This document shows positions 11,906-21,755 of a DNA stretch of 64,000 nucleotides, piece by piece. Position numbers and translations under genes: made by a program. A model generated the notes under the pieces. It was not told where the DNA came from and made no database searches. It was given only the letters and a program-made list of their open reading frames with translations. Origin of the DNA: Clytia hemisphaerica (Eukaryota > Cnidaria > Hydrozoa > Leptothecata > Clytiidae). Within the stretch, counting starts at the first letter, position 1, and every line of letters begins with the position of its first letter. The DNA is taken from positions 787,558-851,557 of the forward strand of contig CACVBU010000600.1 in assembly GCA_902728285.1 (NCBI GenBank), written 5' to 3'.

Positions 11906-14606
11906 CAGAGATTTGGGAAAAGAGGATAAGAAACGCCGCTGCCGCTCGCTGTTTTCCTATTCTTTCCCTTTGAATTCGGCACCCTTTGAAGAAGCAAGGC
12001 TGTAGAATAGTTGAGCAAGAAGGAAGGTCGAAACAAAATGGCGTTACGTACAGGTTAACCAATGTTCAAGAAAGAAGTCCTTGAATAAAGCTTTCCAGTG
12101 GAGTTCTTTGTGAAAAAGAGACTGGGGAGTGAAACTTTGATCTTCTGGGGGTTTCCCCTGAGAAAATCGAGGAAAATCATTCTATATTCTGGGAGTAAAG
12201 ATGGCGGACATGAGGCATGCTTGAAATTTTGAAAACTTGGGACCAATTTCTTTCTGGCTTGTATTGCTCTGAATGAATTTTTTGTGTTGCAGACATAATT
12301 TTTATGGGTAGTAGGAAGGTTGATTGTGACCACCTATGCCTTAGTTTTCCATGGCACTCTCTAGAACTTCTCGGCATTTTGATTTAAGATGGGCAATATC
12401 GGTTGATAATGTTGTTGTTTTTTTCAACTTTTAGATGAAAAAAATTGTGTAATCTTAGAAAAACTTCCTCCATGGTAATGGAATTGAGATTCAGTAAGTA
12501 TACTTGATTTCCTCTGTGGTACTTTTAGCTTTATCTAGGGAAAGCATTGACTTTTCGGTTGGAAATTTCAAGTTTCGACAACAAAAACATTGCAAAGTTC
12601 AAATAACTTTAACTTGTGATATATATAAAGTCTGACTATTGATTGGCCATGATTTTGGCCCGTCAGTGGATTGACTCACAAGGCTTTGGCAATTTTTCAG
12701 CCAAAACATAATTTCATCGGTGGACTTTACAGTCTGTGTTAGGGTAATTCATACAGATTGCTTACAAAAAAGCCCTAGTTTTACAGTAGATTTTCATTTT
12801 ATATATTTTCAGGCTAGTTATCGTCATTTTCTCTATGAAATACTGTTTATAACAACACTTCCCAGAAAAACCAGCCCACAGAAAGTTAAGTATTGGCCAT
12901 CCAAGCACTGGTACAATGAAACAAAGATTGACTCAGGATGACTCAACATTTTTGCATTTTGACCTTCACGTTAAGGCATAAGGGAAAAGTATGCTAAAAG
13001 GGGAAATTAAACCTGCAGAAACTATATTACGTGCATTATTTAGCTTGAACAAAACAGAATAGAATGGAGTAATATATAAATATATGCAATGGATGTTGAT
13101 ATTTTGTAAATGTTTTCTGGACAACCGTGGATATGAACAGTTAAACCTGGTTGAGCACCGCCTACATATCCTTTGAAATTGGATATATACTTGGAAAATG
13201 TTCTCTGGAAAAAGTGGATTACCATACACGTATTATGTAAATTTGATTAGTCTGGAGAATATTTTTCGAATCTGCATTTATTTGGATGTTTGTTTTGTAT
13301 CCATGTTGTCCCTGGAAATATGGTCCAAACAAGTCGTCAGAGCCAGGGAACACGTGGGCCAAATTTACCAAATGTAAACAGACTAGCAGACTAGAAGACC
13401 TCAAAAGTGCTTCTTTTTAAATTCTACAATATTCTACCTGGACACATATTTTCACTTGTTATATACTGTAACAAGTTTTTCTGAGCACAATCATTATTTT
13501 GCCAATATTTTTTCCACATGTAAATGTATTTAATTTTTTAGCAATGAATTACACATGTAATTGGATTTAGTCCTCTATGGGGCATATTAATATAATTTTC
13601 TAGTCCAGCTTTCAAGTTATACAATCTGAATCAGTACTAATTAAAAATCAGTTGTAAGGTTTTGGTCTTTTTTTATAGTCTTCTCAATTTTATTTCAAGT
13701 TAAGTAATGAATGATACTGATTTTTTTCATGCAATACGTCTTTATTTTCCCAGGTGTTATGAATGAAGGTGAATCATAAAAAAACCTTTTTGGGTTTAAT
13801 CTTTTTTAGAAAAATTTCAAATTATAATACACTTTTATTATACTGTTTTATTTGCTAGATAGATATATCATGATATCAGGGGAAATCCCTATATGGAGCT
13901 GTTTTGTATAACTATTGTATTTTTTTCAATAATGTTTTTGGATTATTTTATGCTTTATTGTTTCGAGTTCATATAAAGCTCTTAAAAGAAAGATTTCATG
14001 ATATTTGTGATCTTCTAGCATTGATATCATGGATTATCATCGCTTCTTTTTTCTTTCTTTCTTTTGAGCTCTATTTTTGTCCTGTTTCCAATTTGTTCTA
14101 ATACCCAACATCACTACCCGGCTGAAGAGGCCTCCATGATATTGTTTCTGAGAAACTCTAGTCCAAGAAATAACAAAAAAATATCCTAGTTTTACAAGCT
14201 TATCATTTTTGGTTTTATAATGTGAATTTCAATTCTTTTAGCTACAGTATGTATAAATTGATGCGATCATTCTATAAGGAAAATATTTTGGTCAAAGCTG
14301 GGAAATTCTCCCCTTCAAGCACAACGACGTAGGCTTGAGAAACACTGCGTTCAAAGTGAAAAGTGCTTATAAAAAATATCAAAATCCGCGATTAAAAAAA
14401 AAATTATTTCACTTTCGATATCAATCACGGCTGCCATTTTTTGTTTGTACTTCTAGTCTTGTGCGCATAACGAATCAAGCGCTCTGATTGGTCCAAAATA
14501 AAAACAATCGATCGGCCGCAGACATTTCAATAGAAACAAAAGATTCTACAGCCTAGCTTCAAATAGATGAATAGCGCATTTCTTATCCTCTTTTCCCAAA
14601 TCTCTG
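11906..14606. repeat. 2.7 kb unit bounded by inverted repeats
   Basis: Positions 11906-11933 and 14579-14606 are an exact 28-base inverted pair (it begins CAGAGATTTGGGAAAAGAGG). Further inward a second pair, GGCTGTAGAAT near 11997 and ATTCTACAGCC near 14543, continues the arms to about 100 bp. The centre is AT-rich with no recognisable transposase. It could be a non-autonomous DNA transposon or two copies of one short repeat in opposite orientation. Confidence 0.55.
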
Positions 14607-15397
14607 CTCTTATTTAAAAAGAAAACCTTTAAGCAAATTAATATAAAAAGGGTTTCTCCCGCTCCAGGCGGCAATATCTGGCAAAGAGCTTCTAACGTCA
14701 CTCTACATCGTGATAAAGCTAAATAGAAGGGGGTTCTGTTACAGGTTAAAGATACTTTCCCTGCCGGTGTCGAAATGTAAACAGTGCTTTAAAATTGAAT
14801 CAACATTTTTATGCAATTTTTTTAGAACTAATTAGGGTCAGAAATAAGAACAATCCTGAGGTCAAATTAGTAAAAAAAATATCTAAAGAATCTGTGCCAA
14901 AGAAAAAAGTACAGCGAGTTTTGTCACAAATCAGCTGGTTCTTATAAAAAAAGGTTTTTTTCTATATATAGCTCTTTTTAATTAACATACGAAGAATATA
15001 AAAAAGGGAACGCCCTGTGGGCACAATAAATCAAGCATCTCTGACATTTAAATATAATCGCCTTGAGTAATATAGGAACAGCCGAGCCTCGACAAAAATT
15101 CACTGTTTCTTATAATAGAGTTGACGTCTAAATGAGACAGATCAATGTTTGAAATTAATCTCATTTTCACTGGAAAGCGAAAGTCGAAACAAAACGTGAA
15201 TTGGATTAATTCTAAGATGTGATATTGATTTGATTGGACTTAATCAAAGTACTATTACTTTCGATAGCAATTACACTCATTTTCATAAATTATAATAATA
15301 GTCCTCCTTAATCTAACTTGTCTAAAGAACAATTTTGGAGATGATGAATGAGGTCGACAAGTTTTTGGTATGAAGAAAGAATGTTTGTGTTTTGCAG

Positions 15398-18300
15398 ATT
15401 GGCTTCTGCTATGGGCCTGCTTATGATGCTGGATGGGTGCGATCAAGGTATAGATAATTATACTTTGTAGCCCCACCAGCTACAAGTTGTTTTTTCATTA
15501 AAAAAAACATAAGGCTTTGATGACTAAAAAGGTCTTTAAGGTCTTTAAGGTCTTTTTAATACCCAAATGAAGGTATAGATTTTTTATCGAACCATATCAA
15601 CCATGGATAAGCCTTCCCTGATAAATGACCATAAATGCACTTTTATTCTGGAAGAATTTTTTCTCCTTTGTCTCTTTAGCTCGGATTTTTGAATATGCTG
15701 CCCCACGAGGTCAAAAGCCATGGACAGAAGACGAATGGCTAGGTCTTAACTGTTTGGTGGATGGGAACATACACTCGAAGGAGGATCCTTTTGCATCTCC
15801 TAACTGCTGGATAGGCTGGAACAAGAAGAATGTCACAAAACCATATGTTAAATTGAGATTTGGCAATATATACAATATCACTGACATTCTGTTAAGGACC
15901 TATATCAACACTGGGGAAATATCACCGCTTGGAAATGTCATCGTAAGAACTTCACCAAATGCATATTTATACTACTTCAGGAGTTATACGGACACAAATG
16001 TAACGATCCAACGCTTCTGTCTACGGGGAAGACTTTTTAAGGATGTAGAGTCTCATCGAGTTGTGGATATTGTACTTCATGTAGGTGGGCTTGTGGTAGA
16101 ATCAATGGAAATCGAGATGGAATATTCTGTTGGAGATGTGATTTTCTTGAGACAACTCACTGCTTTTGAAGGTTCATTCCATTCAAACCATTTTTCTTTA
16201 AAATATACATTTTTCTTATAAACAACATCAATTTTCGGGTCAGGGCTGAAGTTACTTAACATTCTAGCTCATTTTCAGAAAAATTTATATTGACCACCAC
16301 TGATATGCCGATATCTGACCTCGGCTCGAGGACAAGTTAAGTCTCAAACTAGCCATACAAAAAAGGTTGAATAAGTCCTATAAGCGTTTCTTAAACATTT
16401 TAAATAGTCAAAATCATTTTTTTAAAGATGGCACGATGCCGCCATCGACAGACTTTGTGAATATCCTTCCAACACAAAGCAATTGTACAATCCATTCATT
16501 GGGTGAGTGTCTTTTGTCTCTCAAACGCCTTTTACTGCTTTGAAAAGGTCTCTTTGTTCTAAATCCAAGGTCCCTGATTGTTTTGAGGATCTATAATGAG
16601 GCCCCCCAGCGGACCTGATTCACACAATCACACAAATTTTTTCCCCCCCAAATTCACGCATTCACGCAATATTTTTTCGCAATTCCCGCAATTTTTGTTC
16701 ACGCAAAGCTTTCCAATTCACGCATTCACGCATATTTTTTTTTATTTTCATGCATTCACGCAAGTGAAAATACCCATTCACGCATTCACGCAAACCGATG
16801 GGGGCCTATAATCCAATTTGAGTTGGCAAGGTATTTCAGAGTAGATTTTTTCCATTTTTCAGGTGCTCTTTCTTCATCAAACTCTAAACTAATCATGTAT
16901 GGTTGCGTTGCTGCCACTTCGGCTATCTTATTGATTGTTGCTGCTGGAATGCTTTGGAAAAGGTAGTTTACATATTAACTAAAGTTATTATCAAAATATA
17001 CATATTAGTCTGTCTCAGTATGATCTACAGCAAAGATATAGAAATTGAATTAAATAGCGGCTTTGTGCTTGTTCAAAAGACATTCAAGAGTAGAATATTA
17101 CCAAAGGTAAAAAGTTTGGAAAATGAAGGAATTTAACACAAAAAATGTGGGGGGAGCCAATATAAGATCTCCCTTAGGCCCCTCCCCTCCGAAGGCCCTG
17201 CCCCAAAAGCGCCAAATTTCTTTTTATCCAAACATAGACTTATTTTATCAATGGATGCGCAACTTGAAACGGAACTACAGAAAATCTTGAAAGTGAAGCC
17301 AATAAGAGCTATTCAAAGAATACTGTCTATTTTTTGAGAAAATCTGACTAATTCTTGTCATCTTTTTTGGTGTGATTAGCCTCTAGCTCACTTTCTGAAT
17401 TGGTGGATGTAAACTTATCTTCTGTAAGGATACCTACTTCCCTAACTTGGTACTTTCAGGCATGTTTTACCCCCAGGTGGTGTCAAATAAAGATTTTGGT
17501 TTTGGTAGAATGATACTGTGTGTAGTGAAAATATCAGGAGAATTTACAACAAAAACACACGTTACCCTGTTTATGAATTAGATTTACCAGTGGTGTCGGC
17601 AAATAAACTTGGGGGGGGGCACTGGGTTTGCGGACTGACGGTATGTGCGGGCCAAAAATTGTCTTTTAAAATTGCACCCTTACAGTGCAGCAAAAATCAG
17701 TGAAAATCATACCCTCAGATTTTCCCCCAAATTTTCGATCCGTTTCGTGCAAAAAATGGTCCAAATTCTAGCATTTTTGGTCAAAATATCTAGATTTTTC
17801 AAGAATTTTCTGAAATTTCTACCCTTACAGTGCATCTCTAGTTTTTCCGACCCTTACAGTGTAAGTAAGTAAGTAAGTAAGTAATGAATTTATTTGTCTA
17901 AATAAGCGAGACGAGCGACCACACTCATAGACATAAAGCTAAACTAAGGAGGTGGCCGCACGCTACTGTTACAAGAAAAAATAGTTTCTAAGATCTTACT
18001 AGGATACATTGAAAATAAATTTTTTATAAAATAGCAATAAAGAAATGAAAAATTCAGAACGAAACTCGAAAATCGTAAAAATTAAGTATATGAAGAGAGG
18101 AAATATAATCTTGTTAAATCTTTGAGACGATCCAATGTTAGTGTAGAGATGTCGTCATAGGCTAGGTATTTTTGTATTTCGTTCCAAATCGAAATAGATT
18201 GGTATAAAATTGAGTAATTACCATAAGTCACTGTAGTTACTTCAGGAATTTTTAAAAGACCAGACTTACAACGAATTACATTATGACGGTCAGTATCATT

Positions 18301-20937
18301 TAGACGCCTATATTCAAGACTTTGCAGAAGAGGAAGAGGTAGCTTGTGATTTTAATGTGCATAATGTGCATATTTTAATAGTGCATTTTAAACATATTGG
18401 AAAAGGTACCCTTAGAACCCGCACATATCCGTCGGTCCTTTTTCCCAGCTGCCCCCCCCCCCCCGGGTAAACTTTAGGCGTACAAACTTTCGTGAGCAGA
18501 AACTTTTGCAAGGACTTTTGCGAAATTCACGACATTTACTTTCGTTCGCGAATCAAGATGTAAAATTGAGAATTTTTACATGGAAAAATGGTTTAGGGGG
18601 ACAAATACTTCTTGGATTGGCTCGAAACATTTGTCCTTTGACTTATTAGTCTTTTAGCAGGCTAAAAAGTGCCATAAAACATTTTATTCAAAGTTTTAAG
18701 TTTTACAGAAATCCTATTTTGTCAAGAATTTTTCGCGAGCATAAACTTTCGCGAATAGCCCTTCCTAGAATTTTTAAAGACTTTTCGCGAAAAAGGTAAA
18801 AAATTCGCGAAAGTTTCTGCTCGCGAAAGTTTGTACGCCTAAAGTATGCTCAAAACTTTTATAAAATGAGATAGAAAGGCTTTCTTACATTTTAGCTATA
18901 AAATATCATGTGTAATTGTTATTATGGAATATAATGACTAAAAAATAAAAAATGATGTTATAATCATGATGTTTGGTAAAAGCTTCATTGCTAACTCAAC
19001 TGTGTTGTACAATTCCAACCTGAAGTCTGCAAGGCAATCAAATTTCAAAATAATTGCTTAGTGTATAATCTGCTTGTATAATCCAATGAGGTTAGATTGG
19101 AAAGGTTAAAAGGTTAAAAGGTTGAAATGCAAGAGATGTGACCAATTTCAATAGCTATGAAGCTAAACTTGGATCAAAATTTTAATTGTTTTGTCATGGT
19201 ATTTATCGTTTTATGGTATTTTACTTTCTGTGTTGCAGAATTTTCTCTTTTTCGTTATATTCCATCATTTTACATTGTATGACCACTTTTGGGAAGGTTT
19301 CAAGAGAATCCAATCATTTTTCATTTTAACGTCCCCTATAGCATGCCCATAGTAAGCGATATATTAGACGATGCTATCGTCCGCCGTTAGAGGGTCAGTA
19401 AACGCGGGAAAATTATATGCACAAAGTCAGGACGTCAGGGCGGTTTACGGGAAAAAAGTGACGCTAGAGTTTGGAACAAATGCTGTAAACACCTCCGCCA
19501 CTGTTTACTCCGCCCCCGGGCTATTAACCACCGTTTTCAAATTCATCCCTTTTGTAGTGATCTTGTGTAGATAGGATCGATAGGATCGTCTAGCGATATA
19601 TATAATCATAGGAAGTATAAAGGTCCGCGAATCAGACTTATATCAACATCTACTTAATATCGTATTCATACAGGCGACGGGCAAGCAAGATAAAAAGAAA
19701 ACCGTCAACGGTTCGGTGGAATACACATGTGTACGAGGAAGTACAAAATGCAGGAGCACGAGAAGACTTTACAGAACAACCATCGGAAAATTACACGCCA
19801 TTGCAGATTGAACACTATGAGCAACCTTATCTCAGTCTCGTCACACACGATCATGTAACCGTCAAGCCACAAGTTGACTCTACCACGACGATTGATGGAT
19901 ACACAGCTCTGCAACAGCATCAATCAGAATATCCATATCTTGATTTAACAAATCAACCAAAAGTAACAAAGGAGATAACGCTTCAAGAGAAAAGAGCAAA
20001 AATTACCAGAGATAATTCTAGTGTTGACGAACCAGGGAACAAAGTAGACAACAACAACAATCACGACGAAAAACAACAATCAAAATCACAGTATGAAGAC
20101 AATGAAAGCGTAATCAATGAAACAAAGCCATCGTATGATTACAATCAAATGAAAGTGAATGAAGAAAAGACAATAACACCTTATGCAACAGGCGAGTCCA
20201 TTTTCTTTCTGAATATGACGTTCTTTTCTTTATTACCGAGTTTATGTATGTGTGTGTTTTTCTGTAACAGGGACGGTTTGGTTCTAATTTGCCTACATCC
20301 TGACTGACTGACTGACTGACTGACTGACTGACTGACTGACTGACTGACTGACTGACTGACTGACTGACTGAGGACGACGGTAAATTAGCACACTTTTAGA
20401 GCCACTTTTACCGTCCTGGATTTTGCGAGTTATTCTACATCGCTTCACTCCCTTTACCGTCCTCAAAAGTGCAAATACATAAATTTGCTATTTAGAAGCA
20501 TGAGTCTACACTCAAACCAAATTACTCTATGCTTAAAAATAATGATTACATAAGAATTAAGTCACTTGTTACCATTCTCCTACGAAATTCTATCAAAGAG
20601 ACACTCCTCTCAAACCTCTAAGCTGATTGAACGTCCAATAATGAACGACTAGTTATACTCTTTGTGAGAACAATGAAGCTCAGAGAAGCCAAAAATAAGT
20701 GCAATTTAAAAAGTTGGGTAAAAGGCCGAAAGTAATTTTTGCCCGAAAAATAAGAATAGGAGATGAACAATTTTAGGCTCAAAATGCCAAAATAGTAAGA
20801 ACAAAAATTTACTGATTCTTATAAAAAAGGGTGCATCTTTAATATTGTTTTTTTTTCTAGTGCAATGTGACGACCTGACTGACAGCCTACCCATCGTGCA
20901 ATTCGTTGCACCGAAATACTTAACCGACGAAAAGTAA
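15398..20937 (+). CDS. Discoidin-receptor-like single-pass protein with ITAM tail, no kinase (5' partial)
   Basis: Exons: 15398-15447, 15680-16171, 16428-16502, 16863-16962, 19674-20191, 20861-20937; phases agree, giving about 436 residues, with the 5' end unresolved. The ectodomain (FEYAAPRGQ, then a 'LVDG' segment, CWIGWNKKNVTKPYVKLRFG and N-glycosylation sites NVT and NIT) matches the order seen in the DS-like second domain of discoidin domain receptors ('SYTAPVGQ', 'LaDGv', 'YVGW', 'GYvEieFeF'). The first small exon ends LDGCDQ, like the 'ELYGC' end of the first discoidin domain. A membrane segment (GCVAATSAILLIVAAGML) is followed by a basic stop-transfer (WKRRRASKIKRK). The roughly 200-residue tail has no kinase but many tyrosine motifs: YEEV, two ITAMs, YEDN, YNQM, YATV. 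Intron 5 uses a GC donor (CAG|GCGAGT), and its 3' exon is the least certain part. The gene stops about 800 bp before the 3' end of the opposing kinesin, so no room remains for a kinase domain. Confidence 0.75.
15528..15558 (+). repeat. Short tandem repeat AAGGTCTTT x3
   Basis: Three near-identical 10-base units (aaggtcttta) in the intron just upstream of the DS-like exon of the receptor gene. Confidence 0.7.
16598..16807. repeat. MITE-like element with internal ATTCACGCA tandem words
   Basis: Ends GAGGCCCCCCAGCGG and CCGATGGGGGCCT are inverted. ATAAT flanks both ends. Inside, 'attcacgcattcacgcaa' words are repeated several times. It lies in the intron between the stalk exon and the membrane exon of the receptor gene. 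Confidence 0.65.
17861..18340 (-). mobile_element. 5'-truncated non-LTR retrotransposon (LINE) tail
   Basis: On the minus strand an open stretch at about 18090-18335 reads LPLLQSLEYRRLNDTDRHN, then GLLKIPEVTTVTYGNYSILY, then SIWNEIQKYL and an end in stop. This order (an R-rich segment, 'IP.trt..yG..Sf', 'WN.lp') is the usual extreme C-terminus of LINE reverse transcriptase ORF2 proteins. A 3' tail of about 210 bases follows and ends in six copies of TTAC (17861-17884 on the plus strand as GTAA). Short tandem tails of this sort are typical of CR1/L2-type LINEs. The 5' end is cut off near 18340. It sits in intron 4 of the receptor gene, in antisense orientation. Confidence 0.65.
18471..18845. 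repeat. MITE-like element rich in TTCGCGAA words
   Basis: Ends ACTTTAGGCGTACAAACTTT and AAAGTTTGTACGCCTAAAGT are exact inverted repeats, followed inward by CGTGAGCAGAAAC / GTTTCTGCTCGCG. The interior is built from repeated TTCGCGAAA words. About 375 bp, intronic in the receptor gene. Confidence 0.8.
19365..19592. mobile_element. MITE with 9-bp target duplication (Mutator-like), copy 2
   Basis: Ends TAGACGATGCTATCGTC and GATAGGATCGTCTA. The flanks carry the identical 9-mer GCGATATAT (19356-19364 and 19593-19601). In the opposite orientation to its relative at 1761-1973. It ends 81 bp before the exon that encodes the receptor tail. Confidence 0.88.
19792..19839 (+). other. ITAM 1 coding segment (YTPL-x8-YLSL)
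   Basis: In the receptor tail exon, the frame reads E-N-YTPL, eight residues, YLSL, which fits the ITAM consensus YxxL/I-x(6-8)-YxxL/I with an acidic residue two positions before the first tyrosine. In known ITAM receptors, double phosphorylation by a Src-family kinase recruits the tandem SH2 domains of Syk/ZAP-70. Confidence 0.85.
19900..19947 (+). other. ITAM 2 coding segment (YTAL-x8-YLDL)
   Basis: This second match to the ITAM consensus reads D-G-YTAL, eight residues, YLDL. It shares the pattern YTxLQ...E.PYLxL (one-residue shift in the middle) with ITAM 1, so the two probably arose by internal duplication. Confidence 0.85.
20301..20370. repeat. (TGAC)n microsatellite
   Basis: About 17 perfect copies of TGAC/ACTG in the last intron of the receptor gene. 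It is followed directly by an inverted ACGGTAAA...TTTACCGTCCT repeat to about 20465. Confidence 0.95.
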
Positions 20938-21755
20938 AATCAGACACAGCCCTCAAACAAAGCTGACAATATTCTTTTGCATTGTCCTTCTAATACTACA
21001 CGTTTTTTATAAGAATAAACTATATAAGAACACAAGGCTTCCGTTGCCAAAATGTTAAGAACAAGTTAAGATTGTAAGGCTTTGTGGGCTCTAAAACGCC
21101 TGTTTTCTTAGGAAAATGAACAAAAATACTCAAATAATGCTGAAAATAAGAGCATGTTAAAAACATATTTAGGCTTCAAACCCTAAAGTTAAGAACACCT
21201 AAATGCTTCCAAATTTTTGGATGTTCTTATAAAAAAAACGTGTATGAATAATATCAATTGGAAGGGTACAATTAATTTAACTCCGCCTTTTTGGTCAATC
21301 AAATGCATGCGATTTTATAAGTAGACTGTTCAAAAGATTTAATGACCAAATGGAATAATTACTTTGAATGCTTCAGGTAGATGAAAGAGTGTCTTTAATT
21401 GGTAAAAGTTTAAGCAGTTGCGTTGACACTTGACTCAGAAAAAGTGTAAAATAACGTTGTTGGAATCGTACATTATTCTATCAAAAGAAATTTCTTTTCA
21501 TATCACAAAATATATTTATAAGATTCTCATATTTACATTACATTTGTCAAGGTATTATTTCATAATAATTTTTAAAGTGTTTATAACAAAAAATATGTTT
21601 CATTATACAGTGCGTTTCAAAATGAAAATTATTATTTAATTTAAAAAAAATAAATTGCCATCAAATGGAATCAGTAACATCAAAATTCAAGTTTAATTTG
21701 TATTCATTTTTACTAGTAATTCATTCATTATCTATTATCTATAATTTTTATTCAT
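20938..21755. other. Short spacer between two convergent genes
   Basis: No exon seen. A polyadenylation hexamer AATAAA for the plus-strand receptor is at 21014-21019. On the other strand AATAAA (plus-strand TTTATT at 21747-21752) lies just after the kinesin stop. The stretch 21040-21240 has repeated 'gttaagaac' and 'aaggctt' words related to 2275-2450. Confidence 0.5.
21014..21019 (+). terminator. Polyadenylation signal AATAAA for the receptor gene
   Basis: A canonical hexamer 77 bases after the predicted stop codon at 20935-20937. Confidence 0.5.

Larger units (their letters stand above)
10715..15397. other. Spacer or upstream introns of the receptor gene; no exon resolved
   Basis: The first discoidin domain and signal peptide of the receptor at 15398-20937 should lie in this stretch if the gene is a full discoidin receptor, but I found no exon with convincing splice sites and protein signature. 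It contains a MITE (11340-11612) and a 2.7 kb unit bounded by inverted repeats (about 11906-14606). Short minus-strand ORFs near 12970-13400 have no supporting splice or domain signal. Confidence 0.4.

Noticed and set aside
12668-12733. A splice-bounded plus-strand stretch ending TVCVR, superficially like the end of a first discoidin domain.
   Set aside because: It ends in phase 0 while the next receptor exon needs phase 2, and the similarity is only a few residues.
12966-13404. Overlapping minus-strand ORFs of 60-87 codons.
   Set aside because: No domain signature and no splice-linked continuation; they lie inside the interval bounded by inverted repeats.
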